DNA of 38,404 bases from Clostridia bacterium (GCA_017459565.1 JAFUCP010000055.1:1-38404), one strand, 5' to 3'. Counted from the first letter of the stretch, positions 23,929-32,264 are shown. Program-made: numbers and translations. Notes: generated by a model from the letters alone, not told the origin.

Positions 23929-26900
23929 ATGAACCGTATTACTGCAAGCGCCGACCATCAACGCTCCTCATCCGCCTATCTGTCGTCCATCGGCGCATGG
24001 GCGCTGGCCTTCGGGTGCAGCGTGGGCTGGGGAGCCTTTGTCATGCCAGGCACCACCTTTTTGCCCATCGCCGGCCCGCTGGGAACTGCGCTCGGCATCG
24101 CTATCGGCGCGTTGGTCATGCTGGTCCTCGCCGCCAATTACCACTACCTGATGAACCGCTTTCCCGATGGCGGGGGTACCTTTACCTATACCAAGCAGAG
24201 CTATGGCTATGACCACGGCTTTTTAAGCGCGTGGTTTTTGATACTGACCTACATCGCCATCATTTGGGCCAACGCCACCGCGCTGCCGTTGATCGCGCGC
24301 ACGCTGCTGGGCGGAACGTTTCAATTTGGCTTTGATTATGAAATCGCGGGCTACCATATCTATATGGGAGAAATTTTGCTCGCAAACCTTTCGCTGCTGC
24401 TGTCGGCGCTGGTTTGCCTGCGCAATCGGCTGGCTCAGAAGGTACAAACCGCCGCCGCAGTGGTGCTGCTGGCGGGCGTGCTGATTTGCTTTGTCTGCGC
24501 TCTGGGACGCAACGGCGCGGATCTCAGAGCGCTTGCGCCCGCGTTTTCCCCGAATCATTCCCGGCTGGGCGGCGCGTTCACAATCTTTGCCCTGGCCCCA
24601 TGGGCCTTTGTGGGGTTTGAATCCATCTCCCATTCGGCGGCAGAGGCTAAATTCCCGATGAAAAAGGCTTTTGCCATCATGGCCGTGGCGCTTTTAACGG
24701 CGGCGATTGTCTATATAGCTCTGGCGGTGATGGCCGCCTCCGCCGTGCCGGAGGGCTGCGCATCCTGGGTGGACTATCTGGCCAACCTGGACAGCTTCAG
24801 CGGCATCAGCTCCCAGGCTGCCTTTTTTGCCGCCAACGCCGCTCTGGGCAGCTTTGGCAACGCGGTGCTGGGCTTTGCAGCCCTTGGGGCGATCCTGACG
24901 GGCCTGATCGGCAATTATATTGCCTTGAGCCGCCTGCTCCGCGCGCTTTCAGAGGACGGGATGCTGTCTGGCTGGGTGGGCGCACTGGACAAAAACCGCG
25001 CGCCGAAGAACGCCATTCTGCTCATCCTCTCCGTTTCGCTGGTGCTGCCCTTCTTCGGCAGGGCCGCCATCAGCTGGATCGTGGATGTGACCACCGTGGG
25101 CGCGACCATCGCCTATGCCTTTGCTTCGGCTTCGGCCTTCAAGACCGCGCGGCGGGAAAACAACCGGCGCATGGTGGTGATTGGGCTCATGGGGCTGATC
25201 GTCTCCGTGCTGTTTGCGCTGGAATTCCTGATTCCCAATCTGACCAGTGTCAAAACCCTGTCCACCGAATCCTATCTCATCCTCGCCGCTTGGGGGATAA
25301 TGGGCTTTGTGGTGTTCCGGCTCATCCTCACGCGAGATGACAAGCGTCGTATGGGGCGCTCCATCGTGGCGTGGGTGGTGCTGCTGGGGCTGATCATATT
25401 TACCTCAACCGTCTGGATGCGCCAGTCTACCGAGGCATCCATGGAGCGCTCCATACAGCAGGTGCAGCATTACTATGTCGGTAAGCTCGAGGAAACCGGC
25501 GTGGAAATGACCGATGGCAAGATGGATTCGAGCCTGGCCTATCTTGAGGATACGTTGAACGATGCCAATGCCACGCTGGACAATTCCAGCCTCATCATGA
25601 TCATCCTGATTGTCGTCGCGCTGATCATATTGTTGGAAATCTACACCCAAATGCAGAAGCGGGAGCGGCAGGTTGAGGTTGAAAAGGCGCTGGCGGAGGA
25701 AAACAGCCGCGCCAAGACCAGCTTTTTGTCCAACATGAGCCATGAAATCAGAACGCCCATGAACGCCATCATTGGCCTGGACAACATCGCTCTGCGGGAC
25801 CCCGGTCTGACGCCCAGGACCCGGGAGCATTTGGAAAAAATAGGGGCCAGCGCCAGGCATCTGCTGGGCCTCATCAACGATATTCTGGATATGAGCCGCA
25901 TCGAATCCGGGCGGATGGTGCTGAAAAACGAAGAGTTTTCCTTTCGGGAATTCCTGGACCAGATCAACATTATCATCAACGGCCAGTGTCAGGACAAGGG
26001 GCTGCGCTATGAGTGCCAGATCATCGGCCGCGTCGGAGACTACTATTTCGGCGACGACATGAAGCTCAAGCAGGTTCTGATCAACATCCTGGGCAATTCC
26101 GTGAAATTCACCGACGCGCCTGGAGATGTGACGCTGACCGTCGAAGAAGCCGCGCGGGACGACGGGATGTGTAAGCTGCGCTTTACTATGTCAGACACGG
26201 GCATTGGCATGGACGAGGAATATATTCCAAAGATTTTCGAAGCCTTTTCCCAGGAGGACGCTACGGCCACCAACCGCTATGGCGGCAGCGGCCTGGGCAT
26301 GTCCATCACCAGAAATTTCGTGGATATGATGAACGGCGAAATTGACATCAAGAGCAAAAAAGGCGTGGGCTCCACTTTTACCGTCACCGTCAGCCTGAAG
26401 GCCTCCGACCGAAGTGCCATGGAGCGCGGGATGGGCTTTGCCGACGATTTCAGAGCCTTTGTCGCCGACGACGACGAGATCGCCTGTGAGCATACCCTGC
26501 TTGTACTCAAGAGCCTGGGCATTGAGGCTGATACCTGCACGGATCCGATCGAGGCCATCGGACGCATACGCCATGCCGTGGAGGCGGGGCGCGCCTATCA
26601 GCTGGTGCTGACCGACTACAAGATGCCGCGGCTCAACGGTCTGGAGCTGGTTCGGGAACTCAGGTCCTTTGACGGCGGCCTTACCGCGGTGATCATGCTG
26701 ACGGGCTATAACTGGGATATCATCGAGGAGGAAGCCCGAGAGGGCGGCGTGGACGGCATCCTGGCCAAGCCGCTGTTCTGCGACAGCCTGATGCGCGAAA
26801 TCAACGCCGTGCTGGACAGGCGGCTGGGGAACCGAACGGAGCAGGCCGCGCAGGGCCCTGCGGCGGACAGTTCAGCCGTACTGGCGGGGCGGCGCGTGCT

Positions 26901-27285
26901 GATGGCCGAAGACGTGGAGCAAAACGCCGAAATTCTTGCCGACCTGCTGGAGCTTGAGGATATTGAGGCCGAACACGCCAAAAATGGCGAAATCGCGGTG
27001 CAGATGTTCGCAAAGAGCCCGGTGGACTACTACGACGCCATCCTCATGGACGTACGTATGCCCGTGCTGGATGGCCTTTCGGCCACGCAGCGGATTCGCG
27101 CGCTGGATCGCGCCGATGCCGGGACTGTGCCGATCATTGCCATGACCGCCAATGTTTTCGACGAGGACGTCGAGCGCTCCTTACAGGCCGGCATGGACGC
27201 GCATCTTTCCAAACCCATCGAGCCTGAACGGCTCTACGAAACCATGGCGCAGCTGATTACCAAGCGGGAGAAGGAACGGCAGTGA
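23929..27285 (+). CDS. Amino-acid permease (APC) fused to hybrid histidine kinase with two REC domains
   Basis: A single 1118-residue frame. Residues ~16-480 form an APC-superfamily amino-acid permease with about 12 membrane helices; the start shows GCSVGWGAFVMPGT, the substrate-site loop of helix 1, and PFPDGGG-like NRFPDGGGTF follows. Next come a thirteenth helix, an outside segment of about 70 residues and a last helix (to about 580). The kinase follows: His605 in NMSHEIRTP, GNSVKF, DTGIGM and YGGSGLGM. Two receivers carry Asp896 (LTDYKMP) and Asp1041 (LMDVRMP). There is no output domain, so it must signal through an HPt protein such as the one 40 bases upstream. The permease probably senses, or senses and carries, an amino acid or amine. 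No stop or frame change separates the parts. Confidence 0.93.
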   Translation: MNRITASADHQRSSSAYLSSIGAWALAFGCSVGWGAFVMPGTTFLPIAGPLGTALGIAIGALVMLVLAANYHYLMNRFPDGGGTFTYTKQSYGYDHGFLSAWFLILTYIAIIWANATALPLIARTLLGGTFQFGFDYEIAGYHIYMGEILLANLSLLLSALVCLRNRLAQKVQTAAAVVLLAGVLICFVCALGRNGADLRALAPAFSPNHSRLGGAFTIFALAPWAFVGFESISHSAAEAKFPMKKAFAIMAVALLTAAIVYIALAVMAASAVPEGCASWVDYLANLDSFSGISSQAAFFAANAALGSFGNAVLGFAALGAILTGLIGNYIALSRLLRALSEDGMLSGWVGALDKNRAPKNAILLILSVSLVLPFFGRAAISWIVDVTTVGATIAYAFASASAFKTARRENNRRMVVIGLMGLIVSVLFALEFLIPNLTSVKTLSTESYLILAAWGIMGFVVFRLILTRDDKRRMGRSIVAWVVLLGLIIFTSTVWMRQSTEASMERSIQQVQHYYVGKLEETGVEMTDGKMDSSLAYLEDTLNDANATLDNSSLIMIILIVVALIILLEIYTQMQKRERQVEVEKALAEENSRAKTSFLSNMSHEIRTPMNAIIGLDNIALRDPGLTPRTREHLEKIGASARHLLGLINDILDMSRIESGRMVLKNEEFSFREFLDQINIIINGQCQDKGLRYECQIIGRVGDYYFGDDMKLKQVLINILGNSVKFTDAPGDVTLTVEEAARDDGMCKLRFTMSDTGIGMDEEYIPKIFEAFSQEDATATNRYGGSGLGMSITRNFVDMMNGEIDIKSKKGVGSTFTVTVSLKASDRSAMERGMGFADDFRAFVADDDEIACEHTLLVLKSLGIEADTCTDPIEAIGRIRHAVEAGRAYQLVLTDYKMPRLNGLELVRELRSFDGGLTAVIMLTGYNWDIIEEEAREGGVDGILAKPLFCDSLMREINAVLDRRLGNRTEQAAQGPAADSSAVLAGRRVLMAEDVEQNAEILADLLELEDIEAEHAKNGEIAVQMFAKSPVDYYDAILMDVRMPVLDGLSATQRIRALDRADAGTVPIIAMTANVFDEDVERSLQAGMDAHLSKPIEPERLYETMAQLITKREKERQ

Positions 27286-27291
27286 CTACAG

Positions 27292-27331
27292 CGTGTGGGC
27301 TGACCGGTCTGCAAGCCGGTTATTTCACACG
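27292..27331 (+). promoter_or_regulatory. Nested hairpin between permease-kinase and EAL gene
   Basis: CGTGTG (27292-27297) pairs with CACACG (27326-27331), enclosing ACCGG (27303-27307) with CCGGT (27316-27320), in the 72-base gap. There is no U-run, so it may be a processing or stability element rather than a terminator. Confidence 0.4.
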
Positions 27332-27357
27332 AATGGCGCGGGAGGCGCGTTCAAACC

Positions 27358-29103
27358 ATGAATGATTCCATACATATCGACGCGGCTGGTCGGATCCCCA
27401 CAGGGCTTCCGGGCGGGTTCTTCGTCTATGAAGCGCAGGGGGATGAAAAGCTGCTCTTCGCGGATGCCAACGTGGTCAAAATGTTCGGCTGCGAAACCTA
27501 CGCCGAATTTATGGATTATGTGGGCGGCTCCTTCAAAGGCATGGTGCATCGGGAGGACCTCGATAAGATCGAGAACCAGATCCAGGCGCAAACGTCCTTT
27601 GGAGATATGCGCCACGATTACGTGCGCTACCGCATCGTAACCAAGCAGGGCGATATTCGTTACATAGAGGATTTCGGCCATCTGCTGCACGGCGAGGACG
27701 GGAAGAGCTTTTTCTACGTGTTCATCGTGGATGTGGACCAGAATGAGTATCTGAACCGCAATCGCAATTCCCTGGCGGAGGCGGAGATCCTGTCCGCCAA
27801 CCGCGATATCGATGCGCTGACCGGTCTTTTCAACATGTCCTTTTTCTACCAGAAGGTGCAGACGCTCCTTGCTTCGCCCCAGGGACGGCGGAATAACTAC
27901 TCCATCGTCCACTTTGACATTCCGAATTTCAAGCTGTACAACGAGCGCCTGGGCTTCAGAATGGGCGATGAATTGCTCCGCGCCTTCGCCGATGTGATTC
28001 GCAAGACGTTCTCCGGCGGCGTGATCGCCCGTTTTTCGGACGATCACTTTGTGGTCTGTACCACGGGCAGCCGGGACGAGGTGGTCGAGGGCGTGTCGTC
28101 GGTCTGCTCAGCCATGCTTCGCACGGAGGATGTGAACAAGAAGGTGCGCGTAAAGGCCGGCATCTATTGTATGGACAACCGCTGCGCGGAGGTGGGTCTC
28201 GCCTGCGACCATGCCCGGCTGGCCTGCAACAGCATCAAGCAGCGCCACGATGTTTCCTACTGCATCTATGACGAAATGATGCGCGACAGGATGCGAAAGC
28301 AGCAGTATGTGCTGGACAACATCGAAAAGGCTGTGGAATATGGATATATCATGGTCTACTATCAGCCCGTGGTTCGGGTCAGCAGCGGCGAGATTTGCGG
28401 CTATGAGGCGTTGGTGCGCTGGGTGGACCCGGATGTGGGTATGCTCGCGCCCGCGGATTTCATCGAAACGTTGGAGCAGTACCAGCTGATTAACGTCGTG
28501 GACCAGTATGTGGTCAAGCAGGTCTGCAAGGATTTCAGAGAGCTGATGGACGCGGGGGAGAGCATCGTGCCCGTATCCATCAACATATCCCGACTTGACT
28601 TTGAGCTGTGTGACATCGTCGGGATCATCGAACAGACCCGGGAAAGCTACGGCGTTCCCCGGCAGATGCTGGACATTGAGATTACGGAGAGCGCCCTGAA
28701 CGACAATGTCGGCCACATCCGTTCGGAATGTGACCGACTGAAGGCGCTGGGCTATCATATCTGGCTGGATGACTTCGGCAGCGGCTATTCCTCTCTCAAT
28801 ACGCTGGCGGAATATCCCTTTGACGTATTGAAGATGGACCTGGTCTTTTTGCGCACGCGGGAACACAACGCCAAGACCAGCGATTTGATGACCTATATCA
28901 TCGACGGCGTGCAGGGCATGGGCCTTGCGCCGCTGTGCGAAGGCGTGGAATCCGCCGAACAGCTGGCATTTTTGAGGGAAATCGGCTGCGAACGGGCTCA
29001 GGGCTATTTCTTCGGAAAGCCCATGCCGCTGTGGGAATCCAGGGCGTTTGCCAGGAACCGGGGCATGAAGATTGAAACCGTCGCGCCGCAGCTGGACCGT
29101 TAA
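27358..29103 (+). CDS. PAS-like-GGDEF(degenerate)-EAL protein, c-di-GMP phosphodiesterase
   Basis: A 581-residue soluble protein. Residues ~17-128 look like a PAS domain (FADANVVKMFGC, VHREDLDKI, YRIVTKQGDIRYIEDFG). The GGDEF-like domain has SDDHF at 227-231 in place of GGDEF, so cyclase activity is unlikely. The EAL domain (about 318-565) keeps YEALVRW (Glu350), SINISR, EITES, DDFGSGYSSLN (Asp471-Asp472), DVLKMD and CEGVES. It should hydrolyse c-di-GMP in response to a small-molecule or redox signal on the PAS domain. It lacks a receiver, so it joins the locus as a second, independent input to the same messenger. The stop overlaps by four bases with that of the convergent ECF gene. Confidence 0.92.
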   Translation: MNDSIHIDAAGRIPTGLPGGFFVYEAQGDEKLLFADANVVKMFGCETYAEFMDYVGGSFKGMVHREDLDKIENQIQAQTSFGDMRHDYVRYRIVTKQGDIRYIEDFGHLLHGEDGKSFFYVFIVDVDQNEYLNRNRNSLAEAEILSANRDIDALTGLFNMSFFYQKVQTLLASPQGRRNNYSIVHFDIPNFKLYNERLGFRMGDELLRAFADVIRKTFSGGVIARFSDDHFVVCTTGSRDEVVEGVSSVCSAMLRTEDVNKKVRVKAGIYCMDNRCAEVGLACDHARLACNSIKQRHDVSYCIYDEMMRDRMRKQQYVLDNIEKAVEYGYIMVYYQPVVRVSSGEICGYEALVRWVDPDVGMLAPADFIETLEQYQLINVVDQYVVKQVCKDFRELMDAGESIVPVSINISRLDFELCDIVGIIEQTRESYGVPRQMLDIEITESALNDNVGHIRSECDRLKALGYHIWLDDFGSGYSSLNTLAEYPFDVLKMDLVFLRTREHNAKTSDLMTYIIDGVQGMGLAPLCEGVESAEQLAFLREIGCERAQGYFFGKPMPLWESRAFARNRGMKIETVAPQLDR

Positions 29104-29657
29104 GCGTCCATGCGCTTGAGCAGCCCCGAGGATCGCAGCGCGGGCAGCACCGCATGGTAAAACAGCGGCGCGGCCACCACGGCGACGCCCGCGTTGATCA
29201 GCGAGGGGATCAGCTTGGAAACCACCGTCGCCCATACCGTGTCCATCGGATAGCCATAGACAAACTTGTTGAATACAAAGGTCTTGAGCATGTACAAAAA
29301 CACATAGGTCGCGGCGCCGCAGACGCAGGAGAGCAGCGTGCGGTCGATGTGCGCCTTTTCACGGCCGGCGGAGTGAAGCACCCAGCCGCAGACAAAGCCC
29401 ATGGCAAATTTGCTCACGAGGGTGATCAACACATTGACGACATCGTAGCCCGCCACCGCGTCATACAGCGCCGAACCGATGCCCGCGGCCAGACCGCCCT
29501 GCAGGGGGCCCAGCAGTATGCCGCTGAGCAGGCACACCGCGTTTGCAAAGTGGACCTTGGAGCCCAGCAGGGGGAAGCGGAACAGCGTCACGACGTAGAC
29601 CATGGCGGCCATCATGGCCATAAAGGTGATGTTGAATATGGAAAAGGACTTTTTCAT
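29100..29657 (-). CDS. ECF transporter S-component
   Basis: A 185-residue membrane protein. ATG 29657 has a GGAGG site six bases away. It has five to six hydrophobic helices: FNITFMAMMAAMVYVVTLF, then FANAVCLLSGILLGPLQGGLAAGIGSALYD, a block typical of ECF-type vitamin-binding S-components (PF07155-like), then VSKFAMGFVCGW and VSKLIPSLINAGVAVV. It would bind a vitamin or precursor and pair with a general ECF energy module encoded elsewhere. It is divergent from a MocR-type regulator. Relatives of that regulator (PdxR) control vitamin B6 genes, so pyridoxine or a related ligand is a plausible guess, not shown. Confidence 0.8.
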   Translation of the reverse strand: MKKSFSIFNITFMAMMAAMVYVVTLFRFPLLGSKVHFANAVCLLSGILLGPLQGGLAAGIGSALYDAVAGYDVVNVLITLVSKFAMGFVCGWVLHSAGREKAHIDRTLLSCVCGAATYVFLYMLKTFVFNKFVYGYPMDTVWATVVSKLIPSLINAGVAVVAAPLFYHAVLPALRSSGLLKRMDA

Positions 29658-29679
29658 GTCGCACCTCCGTAAATCGCGC

Positions 29680-29708
29680 TTGACTTTTGTTGTGGCCCAG
29701 TATATACT
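29680..29708 (+). promoter_or_regulatory. Promoter of the MocR gene, with palindromic -10
   Basis: TTGACT (29680-29685), 17-base spacer, TATACT (29703-29708). The -10 lies in the perfect palindrome AGTATATACT (29699-29708), so a minus-strand -10 for the ECF gene overlaps it, and one regulator could control both directions. Confidence 0.7.
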
Positions 29709-29758
29709 AAAATTGATTCCATTAAAAGTACCAGAAACAAACAAAATAATAAGGCCAG

Positions 29759-30862
29759 ATGAGACAGGAAAAGCCGGAATACCTCAAGCTGTACGAGCTT
29801 CTGAGGGATGAAATCATACAGGGCGCCTGGCCCTATGGCGCAAGGCTTCCCTCAAGGCGACAGATCGCCGTAGACCGCGGGCTGAGTGCCATCACCGTGG
29901 AACACAGCTATGAGCTGCTCTGCCAGGAGGGCTATGCCGAGGCGCGCCCGAGGAGCGGCTATTACGTTTGCTACCGGCGCTCAGACGGCTTTGCCGCGGT
30001 GGAGCCCGCTTCGCCACGGCGGCCCCTGGTCATGCCTTCGCCGGGAGAGGATGCCTTTCCGTTTTCGGCGCTGGCCCGATCCATGCGGCGGGTGCTGACC
30101 GATTATGGGGAGACGCTGCTTGAAAAGTCTCCCAATTGCGGCTGCGACGAGCTTCGCAGGGCGCTGTCAGGCTATCTTTCCCGCAACCGGGGCATACAGG
30201 CCGATGCACGGCAAATCATCATTGGGTCAGGCTCTGAATACCTGTACGGCCTTGTGGTGGAAATGCTGGGCCGGGAGCGCGTGTTTGCCATCGAGGATCC
30301 CTCCTATGAAAAGATCGAGCGCGTCTATCAGGCGAAGGGGGTCGTTTGCGACCCGCTACCGCTGGGCAGCGACGGCATCATCAGCTCGGCACTGGCCGGC
30401 ACGAAGGGTTCCGTGCTGCACATCACGCCCTTCAGAAGCTACCCCACGGGGGTGACCGCCTCCGCCTCCAAGCGCGCAGAATATCTCTATTGGGCCTCCG
30501 AAGGCGACCGCTTCATCGTGGAGGACGACTTTGAATCGGAATTCTCCATGCTGCGCAAGCCGGAGGAAACGGTCTTTTCCCGTTCGGCAAGCCAGAATGT
30601 GATCTATCTGAATACGTTTACACGCACCATTTCTCCCGCCATCCGCGTCAGTTATATGGTACTGCCGCCGCGCATGGTACCGCTGTTTGACGAGCGCGTG
30701 GGGTTCTATTCCTGCACGGTGCCGACCTTTGAGCAGTATGTGCTGACGGATCTGATTCGCTCCGGCGACTTTGAGCGCCACATCAACCGCATCCGGCGGC
30801 GCATGAGAAAACAGGCAAGGGGGACTGTGATTTTTCGCGCGGCAACCGACACACCCGATTGA
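29759..30862 (+). CDS. MocR/GntR-type regulator with aminotransferase-like domain, C-terminally truncated
   Basis: A 367-residue protein; intact MocR proteins are about 450-480. Residues 1-70 form a GntR-type winged helix (LYELLRDEIIQGAWPYGARLPSRRQIA). The aminotransferase-like part shows DELRRALSGYLSRNRGI, QIIIGSGSEYLYGL, EDPSYEKI and FIVEDDFESEF. The PLP-lysine motif reads NTFTRTISPAIR, with Arg289 where family members have Lys in FSK, so no Schiff base with PLP can form at that position. The frame ends soon after RRRMRKQ, where a palindromic element begins (30823), removing about 90 residues of the small domain. It may be a pseudogene or a non-PLP variant. Divergent from the ECF gene. Confidence 0.75.
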   Translation: MRQEKPEYLKLYELLRDEIIQGAWPYGARLPSRRQIAVDRGLSAITVEHSYELLCQEGYAEARPRSGYYVCYRRSDGFAAVEPASPRRPLVMPSPGEDAFPFSALARSMRRVLTDYGETLLEKSPNCGCDELRRALSGYLSRNRGIQADARQIIIGSGSEYLYGLVVEMLGRERVFAIEDPSYEKIERVYQAKGVVCDPLPLGSDGIISSALAGTKGSVLHITPFRSYPTGVTASASKRAEYLYWASEGDRFIVEDDFESEFSMLRKPEETVFSRSASQNVIYLNTFTRTISPAIRVSYMVLPPRMVPLFDERVGFYSCTVPTFEQYVLTDLIRSGDFERHINRIRRRMRKQARGTVIFRAATDTPD

Positions 30863-30956
30863 AGGCGAAAATACACCGGACTGTTCCTTCGCAGCGCTTG
30901 CGGAGGCGGACAGCTCTTTGGTTTTGATGCTGCCCCGCGTTCAAAAGATCACAGTC
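30823..30956. mobile_element. MITE-like palindromic element at the 3' end of the MocR gene
   Basis: The perfect repeat GACTGTGAT (30823-30831) / ATCACAGTC (30948-30956) continues inward with gaps: the left arm reads on as TTTTCGCGCGGCA and the right arm, reversed, as CTTTTGAACGCGGGGCA. The middle folds too: 30886-30893 pairs with 30899-30906 around GCGCT, with CTGT/ACAG outside. The 134 bases thus form one long imperfect hairpin with no coding capacity, which fits a small non-autonomous element. A target duplication is not obvious. It lies where MocR homology is lost. Confidence 0.5.
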
Positions 30957-31000
30957 AAGTGCCATGCGAAGATTGTATGGCGTCGGGCGTCTGGCATCCC

Positions 31001-31029
31001 TTGCTTTTTTATGCAAATATAGATATAAT
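31001..31029 (+). promoter_or_regulatory. Promoter of the second LacI-type gene
   Basis: TTGCTT (31001-31006), 17-base spacer and perfect TATAAT (31024-31029), about 60 bases before ATG 31092. Confidence 0.7.
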
Positions 31030-31091
31030 ATAAAAGGAACTAACTGTGCTTCAACACCAACGCGCCACGGCGCACGCAAGGAGTGACGAAA

Positions 31092-32105
31092 ATGTCAGCG
31101 AGTTTTAAGGAAATTGCCGAAAGATGCGGTCTGCCCATTCATACTGTCGCCCGCGTTTTGAATGACGCCGCGCAGATTGACGAGGATGTGCGCAGCCGGG
31201 TGCTGAGCGCTGCCGCAGAATTGGGTTATTCGTCCGAAGGCGCGGGTAAGGGGTCAAATACCCACCATATCGGCGTTTTGTTCGTGGATGAAAGCTACAG
31301 CGGGCTGACCCACCCTTTCTTTGCGTCCATGCTGAACGCGTTTAAGGAGCAAGCCGAGTCCCGCGGCTATGACATAACCTTTATCAACCACAACATCGGC
31401 GCGGAGAGCGCGACTTATCTGGAGCATTGCCGCTACCGCGGCGTGGACGGCGTCTGCCTGGCCTGCGTGGATTTCTATTCCAAAGAGGTCGAGGAGCTGA
31501 TGAACAGCGACATTCCCTGCGTAACCGTGGATCATCCCTGGCCCACGCTGGCATGTGTGCTTTCCGACAACAGCGACGCCATGCGGATGCTGGTGGATTA
31601 CGCGGTTTCCCTGGGCCACCGGCGCATCGCCTTTGTTTCGGGGCAGCGCAATTCCGAGGTGACGGAGGAGCGCATCCGCCAGTACCATGAAAACATGAAG
31701 GCGCACCATCTGGACGTGCCCAACGGGTATTATCTGGAGGGCCGATATGGCGATACGGCCCTCACCCGGGAACTGGTGAGCAGGCTGCTTGAGCGATCGG
31801 ACCGTCCCAGCTGCATATTGCTGCCGGACGATTCCTGCTATTTCGGCGCGCAGGAGGCTGTGCGGGAGCATGAACTTCGAATCCCCGCGGATATTTCCCT
31901 TGCGGGCTTTGACGGCATCGGGCTGACGCAATCGCTGCGGCCGAAGCTGACCACCATCCGACAGGACAGCGAGGAGATGGGTCGCCAGGCCGCCATCCGG
32001 CTGATCGAGCGGATCGAGCATCCTGAAAGCGCCACTGCGGAGCGCGTGAAGATTCCCGTCACGCTGCTCAAAGGCGCGACTGTGGGCTGGTGCGAGGAAT
32101 GGTAA
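31092..32105 (+). CDS. LacI-family transcriptional regulator
   Basis: A 337-residue protein. ATG 31092 has a GGAG site at eight bases. The helix-turn-helix (SFKEIAERCGLPIHTVARVLND) departs slightly from the usual VSxxTVSRVLN pattern. It is followed by IDEDVRSRVLSAAAELGY and a full periplasmic-binding-like core: HHIGVLFVD, THPFFASMLNAF, RYRGVDGVCLACV, LGHRRIAFVSG, PADISLAGFDGIGLTQSLRPKLTTIRQ. The ligand is unknown; a sugar is typical. It stands alone with its own promoter, so its targets lie elsewhere. Confidence 0.9.
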   Translation: MSASFKEIAERCGLPIHTVARVLNDAAQIDEDVRSRVLSAAAELGYSSEGAGKGSNTHHIGVLFVDESYSGLTHPFFASMLNAFKEQAESRGYDITFINHNIGAESATYLEHCRYRGVDGVCLACVDFYSKEVEELMNSDIPCVTVDHPWPTLACVLSDNSDAMRMLVDYAVSLGHRRIAFVSGQRNSEVTEERIRQYHENMKAHHLDVPNGYYLEGRYGDTALTRELVSRLLERSDRPSCILLPDDSCYFGAQEAVREHELRIPADISLAGFDGIGLTQSLRPKLTTIRQDSEEMGRQAAIRLIERIEHPESATAERVKIPVTLLKGATVGWCEEW

Positions 32106-32162
32106 TCAAACAGCATGGCAGTCTGAAAAGGAAGGATGCTTTTTAGGAAAACACCATCTATG

Positions 32163-32229
32163 GGGGCGGCGGCGCGCCGCCCGCCGGGTACAAGCAATCT
32201 GTACTCAGCGGACGTCGCGCCGCCGCCCC
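32163..32229. terminator. Long GC-rich nested hairpin between convergent genes
   Basis: GGGGCGGCGGCGCG (32163-32176) pairs perfectly with 32216-32229. Inside, a CCGC/GCGG pairing and GTACA-AGCAATC-TGTAC make an inner hairpin. It separates the LacI and murI ends but lacks a clear U-run on either strand. Transcription stop or a repeat-type element are both possible. Confidence 0.5.
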
Positions 32230-32264
32230 TGTGTCATTGGAAATCAATGATATTCCCTGGTGTG

